Below, one piece after another: positions 9,134 to 19,035 of a stretch of 64,000 nucleotides of DNA. The stretch comes from Imperialibacter roseus (GTDB lineage: Bacteria > Bacteroidota > Bacteroidia > Cytophagales > Cyclobacteriaceae). A program made the translations under genes and the position numbers. The DNA lies in NCBI RefSeq assembly GCF_032999765.1, contig NZ_CP136051.1, positions 868,001 through 932,000 on the forward strand. Direction: 5' to 3'. Every line of letters begins with the position of its first letter. Position 1 is the first letter of the stretch. A model generated the notes under the pieces. That model was not told the DNA's origin, searched no databases, and saw nothing but the letters and a program-made list of their open reading frames with translations.

Positions 9134-9296
9134 TGATAACACAGCGGTAAAAATGAATGTGGGCTTCAGTGGTTGACATAGGTCAGTTGGCTTGGATTGC
9201 CCGCCACAATTTATAATTTTATCATCGGCGTGGCTAAGATGTATTGGAAGCGGAGCTGCATAAAACTCCCACACTCATTTTACCGAGGCGTTACCT
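9134..9296 (+). repeat. attC site 13
   Basis: R'' TGATAAC, R' GTTACCT; CGGTAAAAATGAATGTGGG arms; TTG-N19-TAATTTTA. Confidence 0.93.
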
Positions 9297-9301
9297 AGCA
9301 T

Positions 9302-9778
9302 ATGTTGGATCGCACGTACATTTTCGTGGTTTACCTGTTAGTGTCAAGCTTCTCAGGTTTTGCTCAGGACAGTAGCTCTGAATTAGTGGCCGGATTCAGT
9401 GCAAAATGTAGCGAGCCGATTAGCTCGGATGCCAAAACGCCAGAATTCCGACTGATCAAGTATCATACGGCCCGATCTACAACTATCCTGAGGTTCGATG
9501 TAGCGGCAAATTGCGGACAAATCAACAGAGGGACTCTCGTTGTGAGTGCAGATACTCTTATAATAGCAGACACAGACCTTAGTTTGGCGACGGACTTGGT
9601 CACTATGGAACTGGACAGCTCTGGCAACCAATTGGAGGTAACAACCACGACTTATGATGCGAACTATACATTTTGTGACTGTATCATTAGCTTTGCCTAT
9701 GAGCTTTCGACCCCTTTGGCAGACCTAAGCTTCCTGAGATTTCATGGACGGACGTTTCAACTTACCCGAACTGAGTAA
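9302..9778 (+). CDS. Cassette 14: unknown exported protein, 158 aa
   Basis: Signal peptide ending near residue 22 (...SFSGFAQ), then a beta-rich mature domain with three or more Cys (a CDC pair near residue 128) that could form disulfides outside the cytosol. No family recognised. ATG 11 bp after the junction. Cassette 9291-9940, single copy. Confidence 0.8.
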   Translation: MLDRTYIFVVYLLVSSFSGFAQDSSSELVAGFSAKCSEPISSDAKTPEFRLIKYHTARSTTILRFDVAANCGQINRGTLVVSADTLIIADTDLSLATDLVTMELDSSGNQLEVTTTTYDANYTFCDCIISFAYELSTPLADLSFLRFHGRTFQLTRTE

Positions 9779-9782
9779 AGCT

Positions 9783-9946
9783 AGGTAACACAGGCCTAAA
9801 AATGAATGTGGGCTTTATCGGTTTTCAAGCATTTGCTGGCTTGGAATCTCCGCCACAAAAGTTAATTTTATTCATCGGCGTGGCTAAGTGCAAGTGGAAT
9901 GGGAGCTGCGTAAAACTCCCCCACTCATTTTAGGCAGGCGTTAGCT
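9783..9946 (+). repeat. attC site 14
   Basis: R'' AGGTAAC, R' GTTAGCT; GCCTAAAAATGAATGTGGG arms; TTG-N19-TAATTTTA. Confidence 0.93.
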
Positions 9947-9949
9947 GTA

Positions 9950-10705
9950 ATGACTGCATGGCGTATGAAGTATTTGCTATTGGTTGCTTTTTTGCTGTCA
10001 ACAATTTGGGCTCATGGTCAAACCAAAGATCCAGAAAAGTGGTGCAAAGATTTTCTCGACAACTACGGCCTTTCTGCAAAGGAAAGTAAGAATGACTTGG
10101 ATAGGTATGACATCGGCCCAATACTCTTGCGCACCCCTCACAGCAACGTTTTTGGAATCATCGGAGCCAACTTCCGGCGGATTCAGGTAAACCTTTTTTC
10201 GGTCACTAAAAGCAACAAGAATACCAACGAATACTTGGTGACCGGAGTAACCAAGGTTGGCAGTAATGTCAACGAATTTACTGGCACTATTGCTCTTCGA
10301 ACGGCGAGATACTATGAGCCAAACAGGTTTGACATGCCATACAAGAGTCCAATTTCGCCGGATACGATCGGAGTAGCATTCTTTGATTATTTGTTCAATG
10401 AAAGTCGAAAAGATGACCATTCAGGGTTCTTCAAAGGAATTTTGGCGGTTAGCTTCTATATATTGGACGGTCAAATCCAATATAACGATTTAAGAAAGGG
10501 TGCAGATGAATTCACAAACAATGAGTACGTCGGAACTTGGACAGGCTACGCAACATCCAATACACTAGTCTGCAATTGGGGTGACTATCGTATTCCAAAC
10601 GTGATCGGGTTTGACTGTGGCGCCGGCGAGTTTGCCCCCTGCGACCAATATGAGAAATTTGGGTGGCAGGATTACCGAGCTTCGAAGGACTGGTGGGCGA
10701 ATTAA
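9950..10705 (+). CDS. Cassette 15: unknown exported protein, copy 2
   Basis: Same 251-residue translation as the gene at 4716-5471, with the same signal peptide and flanking attC; cassette 9941-10865 has the same 925-bp length. Neighbours differ from the first copy, so a single cassette was copied rather than a block. Confidence 0.82.
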   Translation: MTAWRMKYLLLVAFLLSTIWAHGQTKDPEKWCKDFLDNYGLSAKESKNDLDRYDIGPILLRTPHSNVFGIIGANFRRIQVNLFSVTKSNKNTNEYLVTGVTKVGSNVNEFTGTIALRTARYYEPNRFDMPYKSPISPDTIGVAFFDYLFNESRKDDHSGFFKGILAVSFYILDGQIQYNDLRKGADEFTNNEYVGTWTGYATSNTLVCNWGDYRIPNVIGFDCGAGEFAPCDQYEKFGWQDYRASKDWWAN

Positions 10706-10709
10706 AAAC

Positions 10710-10871
10710 AGCTAACACAAACCTATCATGCATGGGGGACTCGGCTGTATGGAAGCGGTGGTTCGCTTGGATTGTCCGCCACAAAGTATAAATTTATCAA
10801 TTGAGTGGCTAAGTGCTAGAGGGAGCTGGACTGCAATAAAAGCCCCCACGCACGATAGCTAGTCGTTAGAG
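10710..10871 (+). repeat. attC site 15
   Basis: R'' AGCTAAC, R' GTTAGAG; as attC 8. Confidence 0.93.
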
Positions 10872-10890
10872 CCAATATGCGTTACGTACA

Positions 10891-11751
10891 ATGAGGTGTT
10901 CCGTCTTTATTCTTATACTCGTAGTTTTCGGATGCCACAGGCGGGCCTACACTCCCTACAACTTTCTAGATAATCAAAAGCGAAAGCAACCCTTTCAAGT
11001 CCTCGCTGCAAATGCTGCATCAACAGTTTCTGGACAGCTGAAGCCACTTGACATCGTCGACGTAAACGATCTGATTACTTTGAAGTCCGGGCATATGATT
11101 CTAGTGCACAATTCCGGCAAATTCATAGAGTTTAAAGGCGACACCACTATTTCTGTGAGGAATCTGGACGATCACCTCAAACTCAAGTATAATCTCGAAA
11201 GTCATCGGTTGAGACCTGACATTAGCCTACTACTCGCCACCAACCGCCTGCCATATAGAGTAATGGATGGGATATACACACAAACGCTCTATATTAACAA
11301 TATTGGAGGGCCGGGGATTGATATCGCCGAACCCGAGGATTTCTGTTTGACATGGACAGCTTTTGGCAAATATCATTCCCAATATGAAATCATATTGACG
11401 AATGTTTTTGGTGAGCAAATAGACACAATCTACACGGTGGACACCGTTGTAAAAATGAACCTGCTTAAGTATCGTGATAAGATGATTATTGCAGAGGTAA
11501 TAGTTCCTAACGATTCAATGTATCAATCTCCCCAACAAGGATTTAGACTAGCCGGGAAAAGGCAATTTCTATTTCCAAATCAGTGTGACGTGTCTACTCC
11601 AATTCAAGCTCTTGAGAAGGCTTATCATATGGATACTCACTACTATCTGGTTGATCAGGCGCAAAACTACTTTGAGCTCGCTGCAGACCTTTCAGACGAG
11701 CCAATCTACGACGAACTCTTGGCTAACTACAGATCGAGGCGGGGGAAGTAA
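10891..11751 (+). CDS. Cassette 16: unknown lipoprotein, complete copy
   Basis: 286 residues. N-terminus MRCSVFILILVVFGCHRR with a lipobox (VFGC, Cys15) predicts a lipoprotein anchored in the envelope. The mature part is mostly beta-strand; the C-terminal 125 residues are repeated at the window start in cassette 1. No domain recognised. Cassette 10866-11912; junction GTTAGAGCC pairs with GGCTCTAAC at its end. Confidence 0.83.
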   Translation: MRCSVFILILVVFGCHRRAYTPYNFLDNQKRKQPFQVLAANAASTVSGQLKPLDIVDVNDLITLKSGHMILVHNSGKFIEFKGDTTISVRNLDDHLKLKYNLESHRLRPDISLLLATNRLPYRVMDGIYTQTLYINNIGGPGIDIAEPEDFCLTWTAFGKYHSQYEIILTNVFGEQIDTIYTVDTVVKMNLLKYRDKMIIAEVIVPNDSMYQSPQQGFRLAGKRQFLFPNQCDVSTPIQALEKAYHMDTHYYLVDQAQNYFELAADLSDEPIYDELLANYRSRRGK

Positions 11752-11755
11752 ATGG

Positions 11756-11918
11756 CTCTAACAAGGGGCTAAAAGTGAATGTCGGCCTCAGTTGTTATCA
11801 TTCGTTCGGCGGTTTGGATTGTCCGCCACAAAGTATAAATTTATAAATGGCGTGGCTAAATGCCAGTGCAAGCGGAGCTGCATAACACTCCCACACTCAC
11901 TTTAGCCGGGCGTTAGCT
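11756..11918 (+). repeat. attC site 16
   Basis: R'' CTCTAAC, R' GTTAGCT; as attC 1. Confidence 0.93.
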
Positions 11919-11949
11919 TTAATTGCAGGTACGCAAAAACTGATCTCAT

Positions 11950-12513
11950 TTGGAGGGCTTTGCATTATCACCAGACGGAAAAGTGCCCAGAAAAATGGCC
12001 GCTCAGTATGGTCGAGAGTTTACTCTTGCTGAACGAGTTAAATATAAAATTTTCGGTATCGGATTTTTCAAGCCGATAGAAGGTCAGCCAAACGTTCTGA
12101 GCAGATGGTTCGAAATAAGGAGCTTTACGATAAGGCCTCACCTAGACCAACTGACCGGAGGACTCATTTTCAGGCTGACTGGATCCAAGACAATGGATGC
12201 GCTTGCCATCAGATACGATGAAATCATACAAATTCAGGTAACTAGAGAGCCAGACAAGGTTTCGCCGATCACATTTTCACCTTTTTGGTTTCTGCTTCAA
12301 CTGGGATTCAAGCCTCAACAGGTTAGATGGTTTACCATTGGTCGAAGACTTGAATTTCAATTCGGAAGCATCCAAGTGACAATAGTGCTCGACGGAAACG
12401 ACCCAATCCAGTTAGTATGGGACGCTAGACACGAACCTTCTGTCAGACAATTCATTGGTAGCGGGTTCCTGGCTGACAAGCTGGATGAAAAAAAAGCTAA
12501 CACAGGGCTATAG
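11950..12513 (+). CDS. Cassette 17: unknown 187-aa protein, copy 2
   Basis: Same protein as at 2363-2926 with one substitution (Asp for Asn near residue 149). Alternative ATG at 11995. The C-terminus again ends in attC-encoded ANTGL. Cassette 11913-12649. Confidence 0.75.
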   Translation: MEGFALSPDGKVPRKMAAQYGREFTLAERVKYKIFGIGFFKPIEGQPNVLSRWFEIRSFTIRPHLDQLTGGLIFRLTGSKTMDALAIRYDEIIQIQVTREPDKVSPITFSPFWFLLQLGFKPQQVRWFTIGRRLEFQFGSIQVTIVLDGNDPIQLVWDARHEPSVRQFIGSGFLADKLDEKKANTGL

Positions 12514-12655
12514 CGAATGGGGCCCTCAGTGGTGAACAGGCGGCGGCTGGCTTGGATTGTCCGCCACAAAGTATAATTTTATAATCGGCGTGGCTAGTGC
12601 AGGTGGGCAGCGAAGTGCATAAGATAACCCCACTCGCCATAGCCAGGCGTTACTT
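12495..12655 (+). repeat. attC site 17
   Basis: R'' AGCTAAC, R' GTTACTT; as attC 5. Confidence 0.93.
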
Positions 12656-12662
12656 GCAATAG

Positions 12663-13217
12663 ATGGATCGTACGTTTCTTTTCGTAACTATTACTTTAAT
12701 CAGTGGTTGCACCCACCTACAAACCGTGACCGAACAGGGCTTAAGCAAGCCAGAAGCGACAGATGAATTTGTCGACTTTTTAACTGACGCTCATAACTAC
12801 TTGGTTGAACAGCAAGACATCTGCCAAAAGGACTATGGCTTGAGCACGTATGAACGTTGGTTCTACGATCAGGAAACTGGACTCATAGAATTCTTCAATG
12901 GTGATACTCTGAAGCTCAGGATCACCTACCAAGAAGTAGGAACCGTCTCTAAAATATCGAATACTTGGCTTTGGGCGTGGGCTAACCCAAACTTGACAGA
13001 TAATATTGCAGTAGACTCCGAGGTTGTACGGGAATTTGGAGATTCAAACAACTTTGAACGGCTAACCAAACGCAAGTGGATGGCGGACGAAGTTGACGGA
13101 TGGGAAATGACGGCAGTTATGGCTTTCCTAACCAATGCAAAAGGGGCTTACCGTGTTCCTGGAGACAATGTTTATTCCTTTCTGGTATTTACAGACATTG
13201 AACGGATCAACCAATAA
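12663..13217 (+). CDS. Cassette 18: unknown lipoprotein, 184 aa
   Basis: N-terminus MDRTFLFVTITLISGCTHL has a lipobox (ISGC, Cys16). The mature region has Trp-rich stretches (AWANPN near residue 103) and a C-terminal beta region. No family recognised. ATG 13 bp after the junction; cassette 12650-13380. Single copy. Confidence 0.8.
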   Translation: MDRTFLFVTITLISGCTHLQTVTEQGLSKPEATDEFVDFLTDAHNYLVEQQDICQKDYGLSTYERWFYDQETGLIEFFNGDTLKLRITYQEVGTVSKISNTWLWAWANPNLTDNIAVDSEVVREFGDSNNFERLTKRKWMADEVDGWEMTAVMAFLTNAKGAYRVPGDNVYSFLVFTDIERINQ

Positions 13218-13223
13218 AAATGC

Positions 13224-13386
13224 AAGTAACACATGGCTAAAAATGAATGTGGGCTGTTCAGGTTAGTTGAGTTAGGCTGGCTTGGATTCTCCGCCACAAG
13301 AGTTAATTTTATCATCGGCGTGGCTAATTGGTGATGGATGCGGAACTGCATTAAATTCCCACACTCATTTTAGCCGGGCGTTGTAG
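13224..13386 (+). repeat. attC site 18
   Basis: R'' AAGTAAC, R' GTTGTAG; GGCTAAAAATGAATGTGGG arms; TTG-N19-TAATTTTA. Confidence 0.93.
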
Positions 13387-13950
13387 CCAATTGGGATTTT
13401 CTTACTTTGGGCGCATGTGAGATCGAAGCCTTTGCTGTCTTCAACTAGCTGAAAAAAAAGCTCTCGTTTCAAGCCGCTCGGTAAACTGGTTCGGTGCAAA
13501 CATACAACCCCTCATCCTGATCACGCCCACACCGCCATCGCTTTGCCCCCCTCTCTGGTCAATTCCTCCCGTCTCGGCCAGCGCACTTCGTAGGTGTAAA
13601 TGACAGGTCTAAGGCCGTGACACCCCCCGCCCTGTTTTTCGCCCACGCCGCTTGCGCACATTCCCCTTACACTGGCGATTCACGCCCACACGGCCATCGC
13701 ACCTGCAGTGAACAGTCAGTCTGCAAGGCCGCTGGACAACTACAACCCAAGGACGGCTGTCTTGCTGGTGGCGCTGCAAGACAATGAAAAAGGCTACAAC
13801 AAGGGCCTAAAAATGAATGTGGGCTGTTCAGGTAAGTTGAGTGTAGCTGGCTTGGATTCTCCGCCACAAAAGTTAATTTTATCATCGGCGTGGCTAAGAT
13901 GGATTGGAAGCGGAGCTGCATTAAATTCCCACACTCATTTTAGGCAGGCG
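13381..13950 (+). mobile_element. Cassette 19: gene-less cassette, family NC copy 5
   Basis: 570-bp copy matching cassettes 2, 3, 6 and 10, here after an unrelated lipoprotein cassette. Confidence 0.88.
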
Positions 13951-13956
13951 TTAGTA
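13794..13956 (+). repeat. attC site 19
   Basis: R'' CTACAAC, R' GTTAGTA; as attC 2. Confidence 0.93.
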
Positions 13957-13988
13957 GCAATAACTTGTAGATCGGGCCAACTACGTGT

Positions 13989-14633
13989 ATGAAAAGCATT
14001 TACCAAATCAAAAAGGAAACTGACGACTTGCCTTCCACGGATCTGCTCAAACAAGTGGAGTATTACCGGAATAATTCTACTGAAATTTTCATGATTGATG
14101 AGTCAATTGACCAGGAGCATTATCGAGCCAAAATGAAGCTTATGGGCGATTATGGAATGACTTTATCAGCCAATAGCAATTATTCAGAAGCGTATCCAAT
14201 CTTAACAAAAGCTATTGCTCTGTGGAGAACTGACCCGTACCGGGACGACACACCGCCGGAGGACATTTCCTATTTCCAACACCTCCTTATGCACCTTGGA
14301 ATGGCGGCATTTTACAGACGTGACATCGAGGAGGCAAAGGAAACTTTTGGACTACTAGTAAAAAAAGACCCGACGAACTATAGATATCAAAATTGGCAGA
14401 CCACTGTTACCCTTTATCGGCTCAACATTATTTCTAGAACATTTGGTTATCTGTTTTTGGGGACAGTTGTATTGAGAATTGTCCTCAAGTCGATTTTGCC
14501 TGATTGGGTTGATAGTTTCTACTACCCAGTTTTATCACTCTTTATTTTGGGCTACATAATACTTGAGATAATAAAGTGGCGTAACAAGTCGAAATTGGAA
14601 AAGGGACGGACTATGGTAGCACAGGAGGGCTAA
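13989..14633 (+). CDS. Cassette 20: TPR-like protein with C-terminal membrane helices
   Basis: 214 residues. Residues about 50-130 form helical pairs of TPR character (alternating small and aromatic residues, including a SEAYPILTKAIALW stretch). Two hydrophobic helices follow (about 148-168 and 172-195), then a basic tail, so the TPR part should face the cytosol. A scaffold role is plausible; no partner is evident. Cassette 13951-14793. Confidence 0.78.
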   Translation: MKSIYQIKKETDDLPSTDLLKQVEYYRNNSTEIFMIDESIDQEHYRAKMKLMGDYGMTLSANSNYSEAYPILTKAIALWRTDPYRDDTPPEDISYFQHLLMHLGMAAFYRRDIEEAKETFGLLVKKDPTNYRYQNWQTTVTLYRLNIISRTFGYLFLGTVVLRIVLKSILPDWVDSFYYPVLSLFILGYIILEIIKWRNKSKLEKGRTMVAQEG

Positions 14634-14636
14634 TGC

Positions 14637-14799
14637 TACTAACACAAAGCTAAGACACCATGGGGCCTTAGCTGCAAGGAAATCGCAGTGGGGATTGGAG
14701 TCCCCGCCACTTTGTGTATTTTTATTCATCGGCGTGGCTATTTGCGGAGGGCAGCGGTAACTCTTACCAATCCCCACGCTGCTTAGCTGGTCGTTATGC
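14637..14799 (+). repeat. attC site 20
   Basis: R'' TACTAAC, R' GTTATGC; CTAAGACACCATGGGGCC arm type; TTG (14695) N19 TATTTTTA (14717-14724). Confidence 0.92.
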
Positions 14800-14820
14800 A
14801 CAAAACCTTTCAGAACGTAG

Positions 14821-15258
14821 ATGTATAGGGAACTGGAATATAAAAAGATCGCATCCGTATCTGCCATCGTTCTTATTTTCGATTTGTTTATCAACTTTCG
14901 AGACCCATTCGGACAAGCACTAACTGACTTTATCTTTGACCTAATTGCCATCAATACCTTCTTTTTTTTGTTCCTCTGGCTGAAAAACGTGATGCTTTTT
15001 ATTGGCTTTTTACTTTTTCTAGTGGCTTTCAATTTTGGACTAGTGGACAGTCCGTTGTTTGGACAAGACACTGGATCAGATAATCTAGATTTTATAGCAA
15101 TTCTTCTCGATTTGAGGCTAATTGCCTACATAACCCTCATGATAGGACTGTTTGCGGACAGATACATTGGCGCCAAGTTGAAACTGACACTAGGATCAAT
15201 GCTGTTGATAACCTTTGCCGGAACCGCTGTTTTCCAAATTCTGATCAGAATCTACTGA
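14821..15258 (+). CDS. Cassette 21: unknown four-helix membrane protein, copy 2
   Basis: Translation identical to the gene at 1707-2144; cassette 14794-15439 has the same 646-bp length and attC. Confidence 0.8.
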   Translation: MYRELEYKKIASVSAIVLIFDLFINFRDPFGQALTDFIFDLIAINTFFFLFLWLKNVMLFIGFLLFLVAFNFGLVDSPLFGQDTGSDNLDFIAILLDLRLIAYITLMIGLFADRYIGAKLKLTLGSMLLITFAGTAVFQILIRIY

Positions 15259-15285
15259 TACATAGGAGCAGACGGAATTAAAAGT

Positions 15286-15445
15286 GCATAACACAGGGCT
15301 AACAATGAATGGCGGCTTCATCGGTTTTCAATCATTTGCTGGCTTGGAATCTCCGCCACAAAGCTTAATTTTATCGGCGTGGCTAGCTGCGAGCGGCAAG
15401 GAAAGTGCATATAATTCCGCCACTCATGTTAGCCGGTCGTTATCA
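15286..15445 (+). repeat. attC site 21
   Basis: R'' GCATAAC, R' GTTATCA; as attC 4. Confidence 0.93.
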
Positions 15446-15467
15446 GTAATACACTTCAAACTGGCAA

Positions 15468-16106
15468 ATGACAGACGACAAATTGCGGCAATCATTTGAG
15501 GCCAAATGCCAGACCTATCAAAAGTGGTTTATTCAGCTTGAATCTTGGCGACTTGTAAAGCCATTAATTTTAGCATGGATTACGGACCGCACCGACAACG
15601 ACGCTGACAAGCTGATTGTAGACAAGAACAACCAAGTAGTTGCTGCTTATGACCATAGACAGCTGATCCGTTTTTTCAAGGATAACAAAAGCATCCTGCC
15701 AGACTCTTTAAATACAATCAGCTGGACAAACGACATTGAGAGATTTGAGAAAGCCTATCCGACGATATATAACATCATTGCTATAGAGTCTTCTCTGAAA
15801 TCGAACGGCTTCTCAAAGGCTTCAGTTTATGAATCCATCAACTTCATAAACCTTTTCAACGACCTTGCAGATCAGCTTGATGACCCTCAACTACGATCGT
15901 TATCTGACAAACAAGAGGTGAGGAATCTCTGGGATTTTGGATACAATGAAATATTCTGGAAAGAGTTTGGAGAACAGGAAGAGCTGGCTTCAGTATCAAT
16001 TCCCCAATTCCAGACTGACTATAATGTCCTGTCTTCAGCTCTGAGTCAAATGATTGATGCGTTTATCGAAAGGCTGGTGATTCTGGACGACCAGGAAAAA
16101 AACTGA
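15468..16106 (+). CDS. Cassette 22: unknown helical cytosolic protein, copy 1
   Basis: 212 residues, no signal peptide or membrane helix, mainly amphipathic helices rich in Asp, Gln and Trp. No family recognised. The TGA stop lies in the R'' box. Cassette 15440-16260. The copy at 25380 differs at one residue (Val to Ala at position 30). Confidence 0.8.
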   Translation: MTDDKLRQSFEAKCQTYQKWFIQLESWRLVKPLILAWITDRTDNDADKLIVDKNNQVVAAYDHRQLIRFFKDNKSILPDSLNTISWTNDIERFEKAYPTIYNIIAIESSLKSNGFSKASVYESINFINLFNDLADQLDDPQLRSLSDKQEVRNLWDFGYNEIFWKEFGEQEELASVSIPQFQTDYNVLSSALSQMIDAFIERLVILDDQEKN

Positions 16107-16266
16107 TAACACAGCGGTAAAAATGAATGTGGGCTTCATCGGTTGTCAAAGGTCAGTTGGCTTGGAATGTCCGCCACAGTTTATAATTTTATCATCGGCG
16201 TGGCTAAGATGTAGTGGAAGCGGAGCTGCATAAAACTCCCACACTCATTTTACCGAGGCGTTGGCG
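16104..16266 (+). repeat. attC site 22
   Basis: R'' TGATAAC, R' GTTGGCG; CGGTAAAAATGAATGTGGG arms; TTG-N19-TAATTTTA. Confidence 0.93.
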
Positions 16267-16292
16267 GTAATTATCTTCAGGACGGAAAACTT

Positions 16293-16763
16293 TTGCGCAG
16301 ACTTTCTATCATATTGACGGTGGTTATAATAGCCGGTATGGTCACTCCATACTTCGGCTATTTTACCGTATTAGAGGCTTTCTACCTGCTGATACCCTTC
16401 GCAGTTTTTGTACTGGCATCTTTTGCGATCTTTCTCTACCTAGTAATCATCAAAAACCCCAAATGGAGAAAAGCCCTATTCATTACAGCTTTGGTTCCAA
16501 TTTTCATTGTAACTCAATTGACTTCGGGGACTTTGGTGGGTTGGCTATTGAAGTATAGAAGTGGGCGAATCATTGAAGAAATAGAGAAAACAAAAAGCCA
16601 AACTGGGGCCTATCCTATAGACTTTCCCACTCCCTTAGGGATAGCCTACACCAAAGATGAATTCCGTGGTGAATACTATTTGGCTTATACCAGAGGCTTT
16701 ATGACGACGGAAGAGTATTCCTCGGAATCAAAAAAATGGATAAGCAAAGGCTGGAATGATTAA
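16293..16763 (+). CDS. Cassette 23 gene 1: unknown membrane protein
   Basis: 156 residues with about three membrane helices (residues 4-24, 30-50, 58-80) followed by a soluble tail of about 75 residues. The TTG start at 16293 keeps the first helix complete. The soluble tail shares character (IPITD/DFPTP, YPADL/AYPID region) with the cassette 40 protein, which may be a distant relative. Its stop overlaps the start of the next gene, so the two are translated together. Confidence 0.72.
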   Translation: MRRLSIILTVVIIAGMVTPYFGYFTVLEAFYLLIPFAVFVLASFAIFLYLVIIKNPKWRKALFITALVPIFIVTQLTSGTLVGWLLKYRSGRIIEEIEKTKSQTGAYPIDFPTPLGIAYTKDEFRGEYYLAYTRGFMTTEEYSSESKKWISKGWND

Positions 16764-17235
16764 AGTCTCTCAAATATCAGTTGGTAAATTTCAGCGTCTA
16801 ATCACATTCTGCAACCTTATTGCACTTCTCGGGACAGGACCAGCATGGGCTCAGACAACTGACGTGGCAGGTACATATTACTCCGGTAACAACGGATTCG
16901 AAAACTGGTCTATCGTACAGCTCTCAGCGGATGGAACTTTCACCTACTCCTATGGGGTCGGAGGCTGTCAGGGAATTGTTAAAGGAAGCTTTATGGTGGT
17001 AGGCTCAAGAATATCATTTACGAATGATAAGGAATACCTATCTGGGCAGTCTAACCAGCCGACTTCCTCGGATTCGCTGACAGTCTTTGTTGGAACTCCA
17101 GTTTACCCAGACCTTAGTTTAACGGACTGGCGGATTGGCAAACGCTTTATCAAACCACTGGACACGGTAGATGCCGGGTGTATTCGGGAATCCAGCAAAC
17201 ATAGACGGAGAAAAAAACCGCCAACAAGGGGCTAA
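16756..17235 (+). CDS. Cassette 23 gene 2: unknown exported protein
   Basis: 159 residues starting at an ATG that overlaps the upstream stop (ATGATTAA). A hydrophobic segment ending ...GTGPAWAQ near residue 33 is a signal peptide. The mature domain is a compact beta-type fold with GVGGC near residue 74. The basic C-terminus (KHRRRKKPPTRG) and stop run into the attC. Cassette 16261-17375 thus carries a two-gene operon. Confidence 0.75.
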   Translation: MIKVSQISVGKFQRLITFCNLIALLGTGPAWAQTTDVAGTYYSGNNGFENWSIVQLSADGTFTYSYGVGGCQGIVKGSFMVVGSRISFTNDKEYLSGQSNQPTSSDSLTVFVGTPVYPDLSLTDWRIGKRFIKPLDTVDAGCIRESSKHRRRKKPPTRG

Positions 17236-17381
17236 AAGTGAATGTGGGCTTAAGTGGTAGCCAGTCGTTTGTTGGCTTGGAATCTCCGCCACAAAAGTTA
17301 ATTTTATAATCGGCGTGGCTAAGTGCAATTGGAAAAGGAGCTGAATAAAACTCCCACACTCACTTTAGCCGGCCGTTATGA
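17219..17381 (+). repeat. attC site 23
   Basis: R'' CGCCAAC, R' GTTATGA; GGCTAAAAGTGAATGTGGG arms; TTG-N19-TAATTTTA. Confidence 0.93.
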
Positions 17382-17405
17382 GCCAATGCTGCCAAACTTT
17401 TCAAT

Positions 17406-18299
17406 ATGGGAACTTGGGGAACTGCAATAAAAGATAGCGATGCTTTTGCAGACGTGTATAGTGAATTTTTTGAACTGTACAATGCAGGCGGCGATCCTAA
17501 GACTATCTCAAAAAAGATCATAGAAGACAATTGGGAAATCTTAGAAATCGAAGAGGAGAAACATAGCCTTTGGTTTGCAATTGCTTTGGCACAATGGGAA
17601 ACAAAGTCGCTTGATGAAGATATTTTAAGGAAAGTTGAGACGATTGTTACGTCTGGTGCTGACTTAAGTATTTGGAGACATTTGGGTGCATCAGAACCCG
17701 ACCTTACGAGACGAAAAGTTGCTCTCAAAAAATTCCTTGACAAAATCCAAACGGAACGACCAAAGGCAAAGCCGAGAAAAAAACTAAAGCTGAATACCGC
17801 CGTCTTCTCAACTGGAGAATGCTTGGTATTTAAGATGCGGAATGGCAATTATGGAGGAGCTGTGGTATTAGCAACTGACGCAGATCCAGAGACGCCCTAT
17901 AACTTAGTGGCGACAACCAGAATTAATAAAAGAGAGTTGCCTAGCCTAGATGACTTTGAAAAAGCAGAAGTACTTTTGCTAAATTTTGGAAACTGGACGG
18001 ACAAACCCGACGTAGTCTGGTACATGCCAGATCTCTATTTCAAAGAATATTCAAGCTTGTACGAATCTATTGGTAAAATAGACATAGAGGCTCAATATAA
18101 AGTAAGTGATAGAATCGGACTGAGTTACCTATTCAAGCCTTCGTACACGACAGGATGGAATATGAGCTATGATGCTGAGAAGCAATTTGAATCCGAGTTG
18201 ACAAAGCCTAAACCAACGCAGCAACTGACAATTAAGCAATTAATAAAGGGAGAACGGACTTCCAAAAAGTGGTGGGATTTTCTAAAGAAAGGCTCATAA
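17406..18299 (+). CDS. Cassette 24: DUF4259-like protein, copy 2
   Basis: Translation identical to 3663-4556; cassette 17376-18449 has the same 1074-bp length and attC. Placed between a membrane-protein operon and a foreign-type lipoprotein cassette. Confidence 0.82.
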   Translation: MGTWGTAIKDSDAFADVYSEFFELYNAGGDPKTISKKIIEDNWEILEIEEEKHSLWFAIALAQWETKSLDEDILRKVETIVTSGADLSIWRHLGASEPDLTRRKVALKKFLDKIQTERPKAKPRKKLKLNTAVFSTGECLVFKMRNGNYGGAVVLATDADPETPYNLVATTRINKRELPSLDDFEKAEVLLLNFGNWTDKPDVVWYMPDLYFKEYSSLYESIGKIDIEAQYKVSDRIGLSYLFKPSYTTGWNMSYDAEKQFESELTKPKPTQQLTIKQLIKGERTSKKWWDFLKKGS

Positions 18300-18455
18300 C
18301 ACAACAGTAAAGTGAATGTGGGCTTCAGCGGATGCCATAGGGCAGGTGGCTTGGATTGCCCGCCACAATTTATAATTTTAACATCGCCGTGGCTAAGTGC
18401 TAGTAGAAGCGGAGCTGCATAAAACTCCCACACTCACTTTACTGAGGCGTTGTGC
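18294..18455 (+). repeat. attC site 24
   Basis: R'' TCATAAC, R' GTTGTGC; as attC 7. Confidence 0.93.
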
Positions 18456-18474
18456 GTAAGTTTTCTTTGGACAG

Positions 18475-19026
18475 ATGAGTTATCAAAACAAAATGAGGAC
18501 GATTTATTTTTTGACTTTAATGACCGTCATAGGTGGTTGCACCTCGGACAATTTTTATGACACAACAAGAATCATTGCGACAGACAAAGACCAATATAAA
18601 ATTGGGGACAAATTCGAAATCACTTTGACAATTGCTCCCACGGACAACGAAAAGGAAATCAGAATTTATGACAATTATAAAAACCTAGAAATTTCATTTG
18701 CCCTTGTTGAACCGAGCAAAGGAATGGTTAACGAGAATTGGTCTAAGCACAGCGGACAATTCTTGAACGACAGCAAAATCATTGAATTTAAAATTGACAA
18801 AGAAAAACCATTCATTAAGACATTTAAGGGCGAAATTATTGATGACAAGACAATGGTAACACTATCAATACCAGAATTAAAAATGAAAGTATCATTTGAC
18901 AAGGACAAAGTACTTAGCGGGACGTTCATTAGAGTTCATGGCTTTTGCAATCCGATTGACCCAGGATTGGGAGATTCATTAGAGGACTACTTCGAAGTAA
19001 AGGACATCGAAATAGTTCGCGGATAG
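18475..19026 (+). CDS. Cassette 25: unknown lipoprotein, AT-rich foreign-type cassette
   Basis: 183 residues (or 177 from ATG 18493). Lipobox IGGC with Cys about residue 22. The mature domain is Ig-like in character: beta strands with Asp/Lys-rich turns and a repeated KIGDKFEITLT type pattern. Base composition is more AT-rich than neighbours and its attC is short and unrelated, pointing to another source. Cassette 18450-19118. Confidence 0.78.
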   Translation: MSYQNKMRTIYFLTLMTVIGGCTSDNFYDTTRIIATDKDQYKIGDKFEITLTIAPTDNEKEIRIYDNYKNLEISFALVEPSKGMVNENWSKHSGQFLNDSKIIEFKIDKEKPFIKTFKGEIIDDKTMVTLSIPELKMKVSFDKDKVLSGTFIRVHGFCNPIDPGLGDSLEDYFEVKDIEIVRG

Positions 19027-19035
19027 AAAACCTAC